A stretch of DNA of 64,000 nucleotides, taken from NCBI RefSeq assembly GCF_963169125.1, contig NC_084800.1:55536866-55600865 (forward strand), in the 5' to 3' direction. This document shows, one piece after another, positions 32,646 through 44,449 of the stretch. Position numbers and translations under genes: made by a program. Position 1 is the stretch's first letter; every line of letters starts with the position of its first letter. The notes beneath the pieces are model-generated. The model saw only the letters and a list, made by a program, of their open reading frames with translations, was not told where the DNA came from and did no database searches. The DNA is from Humulus lupulus (lineage: Eukaryota; Streptophyta; Magnoliopsida; Rosales; Cannabaceae).

Positions 32646-33537
32646 GCTCTGTCGAGGTTTTCTTTGGGGAGTTAATGGGAATAGATGTAAGGCTCACATG
32701 GCTTCTTGGGAAAAAGTTTGTCTGCCTAAGGTGTTTGGGGGGCTCGGCTTCAGGAATGGTCAAAGGTGGAATCATGCTATTTTAGCAAAGTACATCTGGG
32801 CGATATCAGAAAAGATGGACTTGTTGTGGGTGAAATGGATAAATTCCATTTACTTGAAAGGCTCTGATTTTTGGACCTATAATTTGCCTCCGGATACCAG
32901 CTGGTACTGGAGAAAATTATGCAATCTGAGAGTCAAATTTAGTAGGGAAGATGTTAAGGCTGCTGGTTTATCTGGGAAGTTTTCCTCTTCCATTTTATAT
33001 AACAACTCTCTTTGCCACCAGCTGGTTCGATTCCACAAAGCAGTTTGGAGTAGATTATCCCTGCCTAAGCATAGATTTTTATTATGGCAGATTGTCAATG
33101 CCCAGCTACTTACATTTGATAACTTGCTTCGATTTAGAGTGCCTTTAGACTCCTTACTTTGCCCTGTTTGTGGTGATTTTGAGGAGAGTCATGCCCACTT
33201 GTTCTTTGAATGTTCATTGTCTAAACAGGTGCTAGATCTCGTTTTTGGCTGGTTAGGTTGCAATACTTGGCCTTATGAGTTTGACAGATGGAGGACATGG
33301 ATTTCGAACAGAAACAGTGGTTTCATTTTTCATCTGGCTATCATGATTTTAGCGGCTAGTGTTTATAGTCTTTGGAGGAATCGTAACAATTGTATTTTTT
33401 ATCATTTCTCTAAATCTGCTTCGAGCATAGCTTCGGAAGTTAAGTTTGTTATTCATCATAGGCCGATAAGTATTCATAAGCAGAAGCTTTCTGCTCAGGA
33501 TCACAGAATATTATCTCATTTTGTAATGATTTCTTGA
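32646..33537 (+). pseudogene. C-terminal part of LINE ORF2 (zinc-binding RT domain)
   Basis: An open frame of about 296 residues within the LINE; the in-frame Met at 32533 lies in host DNA and is not its start. It shows SWEKVCLPKVFGGLGF and LPKHRFLLWQIVNAQLLT, then CPVCGDFEESHAHLFFEC, a CX2C...HX3-5H/C pattern of the zinc-binding domain found at the C-terminus of plant non-LTR reverse transcriptases. The endonuclease and the catalytic RT core are absent, so it cannot move itself. No stop codon interrupts the remaining frame. Confidence 0.88.
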
Positions 33538-33691
33538 GCTGAGTTGTAGTGTTCAGTGGAGTTTGTTGTAGTTGGTTTGTTTTTGTTGTCGCTTTTTGTA
33601 TTTAGCCGCTGTTCGCTGTTCAGTTGTGTTAGTGTTTGCACTGTTCCTGTTTGATTAATGAAGTAATCTTTTCTTCTTGATCAAAAAAAAA
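32646..33691 (+). mobile_element. 5'-truncated LINE (L1-like)
   Basis: It is flanked by the 15-bp duplication AATATTTAGGTCACT at 32631-32645 and 33692-33706. The 3' end is an A-tract (about 33683-33691) after a short 3' UTR. About 1046 bp remain of an element normally around 6 kb, the usual outcome of incomplete target-primed reverse transcription. Confidence 0.93.
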
Positions 33692-33706
33692 AATATTTAG
33701 GTCACT

Positions 33707-34588
33707 AAATCAATTTGAAACTGAGATTTTTGAGTGTTGCTTGTTTATCTGCAAAAATGTTCAAAATGGTTGTCACACTCATTTAGTCTATCATTGTTTC
33801 TGAACACTTGATTTATAGGTGTGGATTTTTAAGCATGATTTCTAATTTTGGATGCTTGTAAATAATTCATGTATATACTGCATATGAACTCCTTTATTTT
33901 ATCACATGAATTCTAGTTTTCGATGCCTATTGCCTAATAAATGTAGTTTTGAATGTTGACTTATATATTTTTTTTTTCTGATTTGGATCATTATGTTACT
34001 TTGATTTTTTTTTTTGCCTGTGATGTTGAAGAATGATTAAACTTATTTTATGTTGGTGATTATGGGACTTGATGTGCTCATATATTTTGTTTTTTAATAT
34101 ATGTTGGTATATCAAGTGTCATAAATGCCCATAATAATAAGTCATGTTTTCTGAAATCCTTGTGATGATTAAATTGGGGAAAATTATTGTGTTGAAATTA
34201 ATTATATAATCTTCCCATTGTCGCCAACCTGAACCCCACCTCCAGCCATCGTCAGTGTCCACCTCCCAAAGCCATCATCGACATTCACAAGTTCAGTTAG
34301 AGAAAAAGGAGCCTCTCGTGCAATAATCCCAAAGTGAAGAATAAGAAGAATATCAATAAAATGACATTATTGAGTTTGTAATGACTTGTAATAGACTTGC
34401 AGATATTTTTTTTATGAAATGTTATTAGTTTAACACTCATCGATAAGCAATGAATATTTTATAATATATGTTTGTTTATTTTATTATTAATGTTAAATAA
34501 TTTATTTGAAAAACAATGTTAAATATTTTTAAAATTAATTACTTTCATTTATTATTTATATTAATTTAATTTAAATATATAATTAAAA
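33707..34588. other. T-rich host DNA, no gene
   Basis: Continuation of the duplicated segment: 34050-34180 resembles 19338-19480. A short CCACCTCCAGCCATCGTC-like patch near 34240 resembles the patch near 19545. No coding region is supported. Confidence 0.5.
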
Positions 34589-35038
34589 CTACCTACCTAA
34601 AAATCTTTACTTACCAATAAATAAGTGTAGCTAAAAATAGGTATACCACAACATGCTACGTCGACCAATCATTTAGTGACACATGACCGATAAAAAGGGG
34701 ATATTGTTTGTCACGTGGAGCAACCACAAAATGCCAAGTGGCGGTATTGACGTGTGCCACATGTATGCTACTATGGAAACCATGTCAGCAGACACGTAGG
34801 ATGACACGTCATCAAACACGTCATCTGATGACTCATCAATTGATTTATAACTTAGTGGGGTCCACTGATTCTTTTACCTACCAGTACTAATAAGTGTAGG
34901 TAAAGACTCTTTCCTTACTAACTTTTACCTACCAGTCTCTACCAATTCAATATTGGTAGGTAAACCATATTACCCACCCTTAGGCTAGTTTTACCTACAC
35001 TTACAATTGGTAGGTAAAGACCCCATTTTCTTGTAGTG
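34589..35038 (+). mobile_element. Probable non-autonomous CACTA derivative, right end only
   Basis: The right edge TTTTCTTGTAGTG (35026-35038) is a CACTA-type terminus in reverse complement. TTTACCTACC and GGTAGGTAAA repeats cluster in the last 150 bp and near 34590, as expected for subterminal repeats. I could not find a CACTA start on the left, so the left limit is approximate. Confidence 0.5.
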
Positions 35039-35412
35039 AAGTGGCAGCATATCTAGATGTTTTAGAGGTGAATTAAGGCAATTTCAAATTGTTCCTGGTT
35101 TATGTGAAGGTTCTCCAGTCATGCCAATCAATTTTCTGTAAAAATCTTCTCTTCATCTATACTCGGTTTTCTTTATTTTTATTTTTAAGAAATAAAAATT
35201 TCAGTAATATCCAGTACGATATTATTGTGAGGTAGTGGGTGAATGCTACTTTTTATGTAAAAGTAACGTGAGCACTGTGGAGTTGATGGAATTCCACTTG
35301 ATTTGATTATTTTAAGTGTAAATTTTATATCAGACCAAATATTGTTGCTGAAGTTGAACGTAGATGTATTTGTTGCTAACAATACTACTTTTCTTTAGAA
35401 AGAACTTAAATA
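35039..35412 (+). pseudogene. Exon-like fragment of an unrecognised gene
   Basis: From 35043 a frame reads GSISRCFRGELRQFQIVPGL and continues CEGSPVMPINFL before a stop near 35140. Its composition is that of real coding sequence and unlike its surroundings, but I do not recognise the protein. The rest is T/A-rich, intron-like, and ends with the TTTAC target copy of the next solo LTR. Confidence 0.3.
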
Positions 35413-35417
35413 TTTAC

Positions 35418-38400
35418 TGTAACGCCCCAACTCCAGGGACCGCTACAGTGCACATTGCAAACAGTGCTAAACTCGCTAATCGAGTCGTTTGGCCATAAAC
35501 GTGTATCTAAGTATGATCAGCGGTTTAGGGGTTAAAAACTTTGGTTAAGGTATAACGTTTCACTAGAACGTTTACTGTATACATTGGGATCCCAAAAATA
35601 TAATTCTAGAGTTTATTACAAGAAAGTGTTTACAACAGGCCGTTCTAAGCGGCAAAACAGGGTTCAGCCCTAGTTCCACTTTCAAACCTCGCCCAAGTAT
35701 TGGTCGAGCAGCTGCATATGTACACGTCATCACCTAAGCTCTCCAACTCAAGGATGGTCCAGCTTTCTTTTTTTTTTCCTTTACCTGCACCACAAAGCAC
35801 CCGTGAGCCGAAGCCCAGCAAGAAAACTCATATGCTCATAAACAGTCATATCATGACACCAAATCATATCTGGCATGCACAGCATTCATAACTCTATTCA
35901 GCATGCAAATGAATTCAAACATATGATGGGGTATCCAGGATAAGAAATCCTGGCCTTCTGATTGGAGGACTATCAAGTCAATCCTAATCAGATGAGTGTC
36001 GTAACACTAGAGGTTCCGATAAACCATGCTGAGTGACCAACAAGCAAGTCACTGGGGCCTCAGTGCCCAAGCCATGCATATGATGATCAATATGATCATG
36101 CAGAGCTCATGGCTCTGATCAGATGAGTGAATATCACTTGAGGTTCTGGTAAACCATACTGAGTGACTGACAACCAGGTCACTAGGGGCCCAGTGCCCAT
36201 AGCCGTGTAACAACACCATTACCTAGGCTTTCCCGCAATGGCTCTTATCAAATGAGTGACTGACAAGCATGTCACTAAGGGGCCGGTACCCATAGCCATG
36301 TGACCTAACAGTCACGGGGCTCGCTGGCTCTGGCTCTAAATGACTAGCCTTTGGCTAGATAAACGCTTGTTTATATTCATCGAACTTGAGGTCGGTCCTG
36401 CATTAATGCTCTTTGAGTCATTCAATGCAGAGGGTCGATTAGGTCCAATCGACATAGCTTGCACTACACACTAGGGTTGTCATGACTAGTGAGTTAGCAC
36501 AATGTGACCAGTGCCCAGTACCACTGCCGAACCTGACTAGTGAGTCACAGCTTCACAGTTGATACTAACACCTTTGCCAATTCTGACCAATGAGTCAGCC
36601 CTGTGTGACCAGTGCCCAGTACCACTGCCGAACCTGACTAATGAGCCACAGCTTCACAGTTGGTACTAGCACCTTTGCCAAATCTGACTAATTAGTCAGT
36701 ACCATGCACAAGTAAGCAATGCTATCAATGTGTATCATATGCAAATTATCCAAGAACAGGGCATTCAGCATGCTTACTAAACAGTTGCTAGCATAATTAT
36801 GATCATGCACAAACACAGAGACTCAAGCTCTGGCCAATCTCATATTCATCATTCATGGCATGCCCTAATCACATGTTTCTCGTGCATCACATACATCACA
36901 CTTAATCATACATCATGCCTCAGTAATAATCATATGCAAATGGGCAAGATCGCCAAGCATTCATTATACTATCAATGTTTACATTTAAACATCCAACATG
37001 CACCAATCATAGCCATGCATGTCACATATGGGGTGCAGTTTTCTTACCTTGGGTTAGAGCAAGAATTAATAAAAGATACGACCTTTGAGAACGATCAGTC
37101 CTTTGGTCCTTTAACGGTCACCTAGTCATAACCAAAAATATAGGATACCATCAATGAAAATGAAAACAAAGGTTCCCAAACCAATATCTAGCCTCCGGGA
37201 CATCAATCCACGCTTAACTAAGCAGTAGGATCGACCCCGAGGCCTTAAGCTAGCATCCCCAGGTCAAAAACCTATTTTTGGCCAAATCTGCCTTGATGGG
37301 CCGCGGTTCACCACAGCCATGCCGCAGCTCATCTCCCTGACAGAGGCATAATTGCCTCAGAAACCACCTTAGGCCGCGGCACACAAAAGCCAGGCCGCGG
37401 CTCATTACCCTGATCAGCCCAAAAACCAGCAACGCACCAGCAAACTCCCCTGCGTTTTTCCTCTCAAACCAGCCCTTCAAATCAACTCAAAACCCCTTCC
37501 AAACACTCATTTAAACCTCCAAACATCATCAACATCTCACCCTCATCAAAACCCAAGTTACCAAACTCAAGAACTTCCATTAATTCACAACTAACACATC
37601 AAAATCCTCAACTGAAAACTTAATAGAAAAACAGGGTATACCATGAAACTCATGGCTGGAACTTACCTCAAAATTGATTTTGAATCCCCTTTCATGGCTG
37701 AATCAAGTTCTTAAGCTCCCACCTTTGATCTCCTAGCTTAACTCCTCAATTTGGCCTCTCAAAATTCAAAGGGAAGTGAAGGGAGGAACATGTACAGGAG
37801 AGAAGAAAATGATGAGGATGAGACTCTGTTTCTGTTCTGTTTCCACAGCATTCTAAACCCCAAAAGTTGATATAAATCCTTAAGGTCAAAAGACCATAAT
37901 GCCCCTAGGCCAATTTAAAAGCTTTTAAGCACTCCCAAGGGTAAATTCGTCATTTCCAACCTATACCGTTAATTATAATTAACGCTCTCCAATTCCCGCT
38001 AATCTCAACATTCTCAAATTCCAATAAATCATACCCCATTACCCTTTAATTCCCGGTAATGTTCTAATCGTCAAAGTGACCCCGAGACTCACCCTGAGCC
38101 CTGAACTTAGACCCGTTATGATTAGACCGAAAACTCGCATTCCCATGATCGTCTCATGCCGAATGGCTCGAACCAATCCACATATAATGTGGTAAAATTA
38201 TAATTCACCCATATGCATGAAATTACACAATCACGCCCCCAACGGCCAAATTACCAAAATGCCCTTGCAATTAAAATATGAGCCCATATGCATGCATTCA
38301 CCATCATATAATAATATAATTCACATGAACATGCATATAATCATTAAATACCATAATAAATAAATTATGGCCCTCCCGACCTCCTAATCAAGGTCCTAAA

Positions 38401-38427
38401 CCTTATTAGGAAATTTGGGGCATTACA
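35418..38427 (-). mobile_element. Solo Tekay/Del-like LTR, 3010 bp, reverse
   Basis: The plus strand runs TGTAACGCCCC to GGGGCATTACA with a perfect 5-bp duplication TTTAC (35413-35417, 38428-38432). No internal region remains. It belongs with the LTR at 1-1956 more closely than with 6624-8968. It is about 650 bp longer than the latter, partly because of internal duplications (a 101-bp unit at 36504-36705; three related GAGTGAC...GTCACT blocks at 35990-36300). Small frames inside it are not supported as genes. Confidence 0.92.
36504..36705. repeat. 101-bp tandem duplication within solo LTR
   Basis: GTGACCAGTGCCCAGTACC begins at 36504 and again at 36605, followed by near-identical sequence through CAGCTTCACAGTTG. 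Confidence 0.85.
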
Positions 38428-38432
38428 TTTAC

Positions 38433-40590
38433 TACGAGTGTTCTAAATGGAAGTTGTAATATGTAGCTGAGATAGGTTCACAGATTAATGGGTGCAACAA
38501 TGGCGCTTGAAATGATGGTGTTATAAGTCTTTATTTATTAAAGAATATCTTAATTCTATGCTTGTACTTAAAGTTACTTAGTAGACTTTGTAGTCATAAA
38601 TTTACGAATTCGATATTTTTGTTATAAAGTTACTCAGTAGACTTTGTCTGTTTTCAGTTGGTGAACACAGGAAAGGAAAGGGCAAAAGACAGCCTTCTTT
38701 TTACATAGGCGGTAAGCATCTACTTTCCTAACATTATTGTGTATAATTTCAGGTATTGGCTTGCATGAAACTTATATAAATCTTTCTTCATTTTGTTTGA
38801 GACAACTGTGACAAAGTTCAGAGTGGGGTTTTCCTGATTATCACATATATGTTTGTCATGAAACATTTAAATCTAACAATATCTGAACTAAATGTATGCT
38901 CTGAGAGCAAAACTGATATTGCAGTTTTGAGAGCAATAATTTCTAATTTGTCATCTAATCAACGTTTATTGAATGTAACTCTACCTGGTTCGATTTTCAT
39001 TATTTTGCATTTCTACCATTTTAAAGTTCTTGATCTCCAATTATGTTGGGTTAAGTTTAACTACATGCTTAAGTTTCCTTAAACTAAATTCTGAGCTGGC
39101 TTTATTTTAAAATTTGAACAGATTATAAGCGGTAAGAAGAAGATATTGAGAAATGGCAAAGTCTCATTCTTAATGATGACAGGCTTCCAGAATGGTAAAT
39201 AGTGATTTATAATTATCCTATTATAGCTTTATTAAAAACAATTAGCTAGCTTGTTAGCGTATAGCAACATTACTAAAGAAACCTTAAAAGTTTAATGTTG
39301 CTCTTTTACATTTGTATGTGTTTCACAATTCCAAGTGCACTGAGACATGTATGTGGTAATGGAAACTGGAAAATCTTGCTTGACGAGGCTGATCCTTGTA
39401 TTCTTACCAATATATAAAAATTTGTAGGCCCCTGATATTTTCTTCTGCATTTTATTAAATTAGTTTGAAGGGCCCCTCGATTTCAGCATTAAGTTGCCAT
39501 TTTCAGATCGTGTTTGATGGGAGCACTTTTATAAGGCATCTGCTTACTACTTTGTTGTTTATATCTGCATGTAGAACTAAGCAACACATATATTTGCGTC
39601 CTTCTAGGATTTACAATTTCAGAAGTCCTCTACTTATACACTAGAGCAAGTTATTTCATTGATATAGTGATCCAGGGCTTGTACTAGAGTTCTAGGTCTC
39701 TGTTCTCATCTTTCCTCCAATGATGTTTTTGTTCTAAATTGTTTTCTATCAAAATCAATGTGCAAACTTCAATTTGATGGCTGCAAGCACAAGTTTACAT
39801 TATTTAATGAGCTCTACTTCTTGGTTGTCGGTGGAACAGTTTGGATTGGTATTCTCTTGCAATCCTGACTTCGTACTTTTAGTATTCTGGTTTCTTATTT
39901 GTTTTAGTGCTATATTATCATATGCTTTTATTAATCTGTTAACAAGTAGCATTAACTATTACTTTTTGTCTTGTACAGATTCTTCCTTGCCAGCTAATGT
40001 AAGAAATAATCAGCTACAGTTAACAAACGTTGAAACAGCAGACTGCAGAGCAGTTAATACGCATGCAACAACTACTAGTTGTTATAGTACTGCTGCTAAT
40101 TTTTGGTTTGGAAAGCGATAGTAAAGAATATTCATGCAATGATTATGATGAAGATGTTGGTAGGTTTTTGTATTTGGAAGGTGTGGAATATATTAACCGA
40201 TATGCAATCCATGATTATGATAGCATTATTGACTATTTTAGGTTAATGATATGATATTTCATGACCTCATTAGTTTTTCTTTTATGTTTTATTTACCAGA
40301 TTCAACAAGTCAAGTGCAAAAGAAAATCTGATTTGGAAGGCTTTGGTATGCTGATATTTGGAAGATCATGAATTCCTACCTTTACTTTTGAATATGCAAC
40401 TGTTTAAGACTATTTTGTTGACTATTGTGAGAATGTTTTGTTTATGTTAATTAGGCAGTGTTGAATATCTTAAGACTTTTGTATTATTTTTTTATATAAT
40501 CTTGAATGTATTTTGACATAATTATTTGGTTATATGTGTTATGAACCATATAATTAGTACTTAAAAATATATTTGTACAATGTTAAGGGT
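38433..40590 (+). pseudogene. Decayed gene fragments with exon-like pieces; function unknown
   Basis: This continues the host sequence split by the solo LTR. The best piece is 39122-39194: an acceptor (TTGAACAG), then codons giving DIEKWQSLILNDDRLPEW, then a donor GGTAAAT. An in-frame TAA lies shortly before the Asp. Another exon-like piece starts near 39980 after TTGTACAG (SSLPANVRNNQLQL). Long T-rich stretches between them look like introns. No complete gene model can be built, and I do not recognise the protein. Confidence 0.3.
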
Positions 40591-40599
40591 GTCTTAAGT

Positions 40600-41072
40600 A
40601 TATTAAATGAAGCGAGTTTGAATTAAAGAAATAAAACATAATTATAATGTACAGGTTTATATAATAATAATTCAAGCTTATCCAAATGTTAGAATGATAC
40701 AAAAAATGTGTTATTGTATCTTTTACAATAACACTGGTTTATAAGCATAAAATTATGTTATGCAAACTATTTTCTATAATGCAGAAAGTGTGTTAGTATA
40801 AAGTGTATCATAACACTACTTTATAAGTACAAAAAAATGTTATATAATCCACTTATAAATAGCATAATGAAATACTTATCTAACTATTAAAATAACACAA
40901 CAAAAGTGTTATCGTAGGCTATACCATAACACATGTCTATAACTATGGAAAAGTGTTATGCAAAGTGCTCTGACCTACTATAACATCGCTTTCCTTAACA
41001 CATCAAAAAGTGTTAAGGTATATATTTGATAATACTTTTTCGGTCTTATTGAAAGTATTTTTTCTTGTAGTG
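40600..41072 (+). mobile_element. Probable non-autonomous CACTA derivative, right end only
   Basis: It ends TTTTTTCTTGTAGTG at 41072. The last 350 bp contain many AAGTGTTAT/ATAACAC words in both orientations, like subterminal repeats. No matching CACTA start is visible on the left. Confidence 0.45.
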
Positions 41073-41700
41073 GATATTTCAGTAAACTAATATTAATCAC
41101 TGAAATCATATGTCTATCATTTAGCACCTTGAACCAAACTAAAACGAAACCATCGTTTCACTTCTTCATCAGAAGCTATAGATGTTCATATCTTTGATTA
41201 ACACTCTCACTCAATTATACTACCAAGTTCCCAAGATGTAAGTATGGGCTAGTCTGTAGGGTAAGTTGGTAACGAACAAGTCAATTATATTCCACTGTGA
41301 TTACGTCACTATAAATACGATTAGCTATATGCTCGAGATTTAATAGAAGTTTATATTAAACAAATAATCATGAAAATAAAACATGTAAGCAAAGTGATTG
41401 ACTAAATCAAAAAATGATTTATATTCTTTTATTAATAATAAATGAGATTACAAAGAAATTGAATTTTAATTAGGGCATAAAACCCCAACAGCTCCACCAC
41501 CGCCTCCATATATGTTCGGAGATGATGTGCCTACACATGTTCCCCCGCAGTCCCGCCTAAGTCTACATTTAGAGATAGAGCGTCTTCGTCAACACCTCTG
41601 CCACAATCTCCACCGCCCCCAGTCATTCAGTTTCCAGATGGCAGTGACGATGATGATGCGATCAACTTAGGATAGATTATATAGTTTTATAAATAGTAGT
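41073..41700. other. Unassigned DNA with LTR-like and coding-like scraps
   Basis: AGGGCATAAAACCCCAACA at about 41472-41490 resembles the 3' end of a Ty1/copia LTR, but no start was located. Just after it, about 41490-41675, is a C-rich piece reading as proline runs and SDDDDAI-like acidic residues, perhaps a C-terminal coding scrap. 41696-41700 (GTAGT) is the target-site copy of the next LTR. Confidence 0.3.
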
Positions 41701-44075
41701 TGTAACGCCCTGGTTACCCCAGAACAGTTACGGTGAACAGTGAACCGGAAATTTGACTCGCTACCCGAGTCCTTTGGTTAAAAACGTGATCTAAGTGTCA
41801 TTATCAGGTTAAGGTGGAAAACCAGTAAAAAGGAAAGGATACATTTCATTAAGTAAAGAAACTGCTCATGAGCCATTCAAAATGTTTACAAGTTGTTTAC
41901 AATACAAAATGGTCGCTATTATCTCAAATTTACAATCCCCGCCGACCTAAGCGGCAAAAATAGGGTAAACCCCTAGTCCCTCTGAGAACTCCCTGACCGT
42001 GGTGGTCAAGCGGCCCAAATATGTACACAGCACCACCTAAGCTCTCCACTCAAAGTTGGGTGAGCTTCTCTTTCCCTTTACCTGCACCACATAGCACCCA
42101 TGAGCCAAGGCCCAGCAAGAAAACATAATAAAGCATGATATAATATCAACAATGATCATTATAATCATTCGGGACTATCAGTCCAAAACAGATAGGTGAC
42201 TGTAGCAAAAGTCACAAAAGTGGGTACATCTCCCTTTAGCCATGTGACGATAGGGTCACCAGGGCTCAACTGATAAGTTATCCTTTCATAAGTTCGATCA
42301 GGATAGGTGTATGGTGAATGGTCACCAACATAACCTTCCTCATGACCATAGAGTCATAACCTTGGAACATCGTTCCCTAGCCATGTGACACCAGTCACCG
42401 GGGTCGTATGCCCTGACTTTAAGTACTAGCATAGACTAGTCAAGCGCTTATAAGTTCATCGACTTTAGGGTCGGTCCAGCATCAATGCCATAGAGCCATT
42501 CAATGCTGATATCGATTAGATCTAATCTTCATTTGGCCCGGCGTTCACAACGCTCTGCCATCTCTGACTCTTGGGTCAGAGTCCCTGACTAGTCAGTGCC
42601 ATAAACAAATAATCAACATTCAATAGCATTTAATATGCAATCCATGTCCACGCTTATCAACCAACATGCTTCAAGAATAGCCATGCATGTCACATAAACA
42701 CAGGGTGCAATTTTCTTACCTCTGGTTCAAGTGAAAGATATTATAAGAACGACCCCTGAGAACGATCAATCTTTAAATTCCTTGACGGTCACCTGGTCAT
42801 AACCAAAATATAGGATTCATCAATAAAAATGATAACAGAAGATTTCCAAACCAAAACCTAGCCTCCGAGACATCAAACACTACTCAACCAGGTACTAGGT
42901 TCGACCCCGAGGCCTAAGGCTTGAATCCCCAAGCTAAAAACACAATTCTGGCCAAAAAGACACTAAGGGCCGCGACCCTCCCCAGCTGCGCCGCGGCGCG
43001 CCCCTCAAACAGAGGCAGCCCTCTCTGCTAAACACCATGAGCCGCGGCGCACCACAGCCATGCCGCGGCTCAATACCCAGATTTGCCAAAAAGACAGCAC
43101 GCACCAGCAAACTTTCCCCTGCGTTTTTCCTTGGAACCAAGCCTTCAAACCAGCTCTAAACCTCCTCCAAACACTCAATTCAACCTCTATACATCACCTA
43201 TAATTCACCCTCATCAAAACCCAAGCTAAACTTCAATCAAAACCTCCACAAATCCAAACTATCATCAAGAAATCATAGGCTGAAAAACTAAAGGAAAACA
43301 TAGTACAAACCAGAAACTTATGGCTGAACTCACCTCAAATCCGAGTTTGAACCTCCTTCAATGGCTGAACCAAGCCCACAAACCCAGCCCCTTGATTTCC
43401 TAGCTTGAAACCCCACTTTGAGCTCAAAAACTCCAAAGGAAAGATGGAGGAGAATGATGTACGGGAAGGAGAAAGATAAACCCTGTTTTGCTCTGTTTTG
43501 TTCTACAGCCATCTAAAGTCATATAAATCCAAACCCAAATGACTAAAATACCCCTAAGTCACTTAAGGCTTCTAAAATCAATTCAAGGGTAAAATTGATA
43601 CTTTATACTTATCCCGTTAATCATAATTAACGCTTCCCAATTCCCGCTAATCTCAATAATCTCAAACACCAATAATTCATATCCCGTTACCCTATTATTC
43701 CCGGTAACGCTCTAATCATTAAAAACACCCCGAGACTCACCCCGAGCCCCGAGCTTAAGCCTGTTATGACCAAACCGATAAATCATATTTAAAGATCGTC
43801 TCATGCCGGAATACTCAAACCAATCTGCATCATAATGTGGTCTCACAATATATCATTGACATGCAAACAGATATACAATTATACCCTCAACGGGCCAAAT
43901 TACCAACACACCCCTGTAAACAAATGTGGACTCACATGCATGCATTTAACATCATATTATAATATAATCCTCATAAACATGCATAAGTACATTTAATGGC
44001 ATAATTGAATAGTTATGGCCCTCCCGGCCTACTAATCCAACCATGAAACCATATTAGGGAATTCGGGGCATTATA
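41701..44075 (-). mobile_element. Solo Tekay/Del-like LTR, 2375 bp, reverse
   Basis: Starts TGTAACGCCC and ends GGGGCATTATA, flanked by GTAGT at 41696-41700 and 44076-44080. The end ATTATA instead of ATTACA is a single C-to-T change in the terminal CA. It belongs to the same subfamily as the LTR at 6624-8968, with clear base-by-base similarity in reverse complement. Confidence 0.9.
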
Positions 44076-44217
44076 GTAGTGTTTAATTGTTTTAATACTA
44101 TTAAGACAATTATTAATATTAGATTGTATGGTCTATTTTCTTATCATTTAATGGAGACTACAATTATGATTTTAAATTTTATTATATATTAAATTTAATT
44201 TATAAAAAATTTTGCTA

Positions 44218-44449
44218 CACTATTTACAGCGAAAATATATTGTATTTGCGGAGACATGACAAATCAACTATTATTTGTGGCGAATAATAAGACTATTTGC
44301 GGCGGTTTTTTCACCACAAATAATGAGGTTATTTGCGACGGATATTTTTTCGCCACAAATAATGGTTTTTACAACGACTTTTTTGCGGCGAATTATTGGG
44401 GTATTTGCGGCGAAATTGATCACCGCAAAAACCTTAATTTTTTGTAGTG
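44218..44449 (+). mobile_element. Possible miniature CACTA-type element, 232 bp
   Basis: The ends are CACTATTTACAGCG and TTTTTTGTAGTG, with TTTGCGGCGA/TCGCCACAAAT repeats in both orientations inside. The flanking triplets CTA and ATA differ by one base, and the terminal repeats agree over only five bases, so the left end is uncertain. The short frames here are repeat-derived. Confidence 0.4.
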
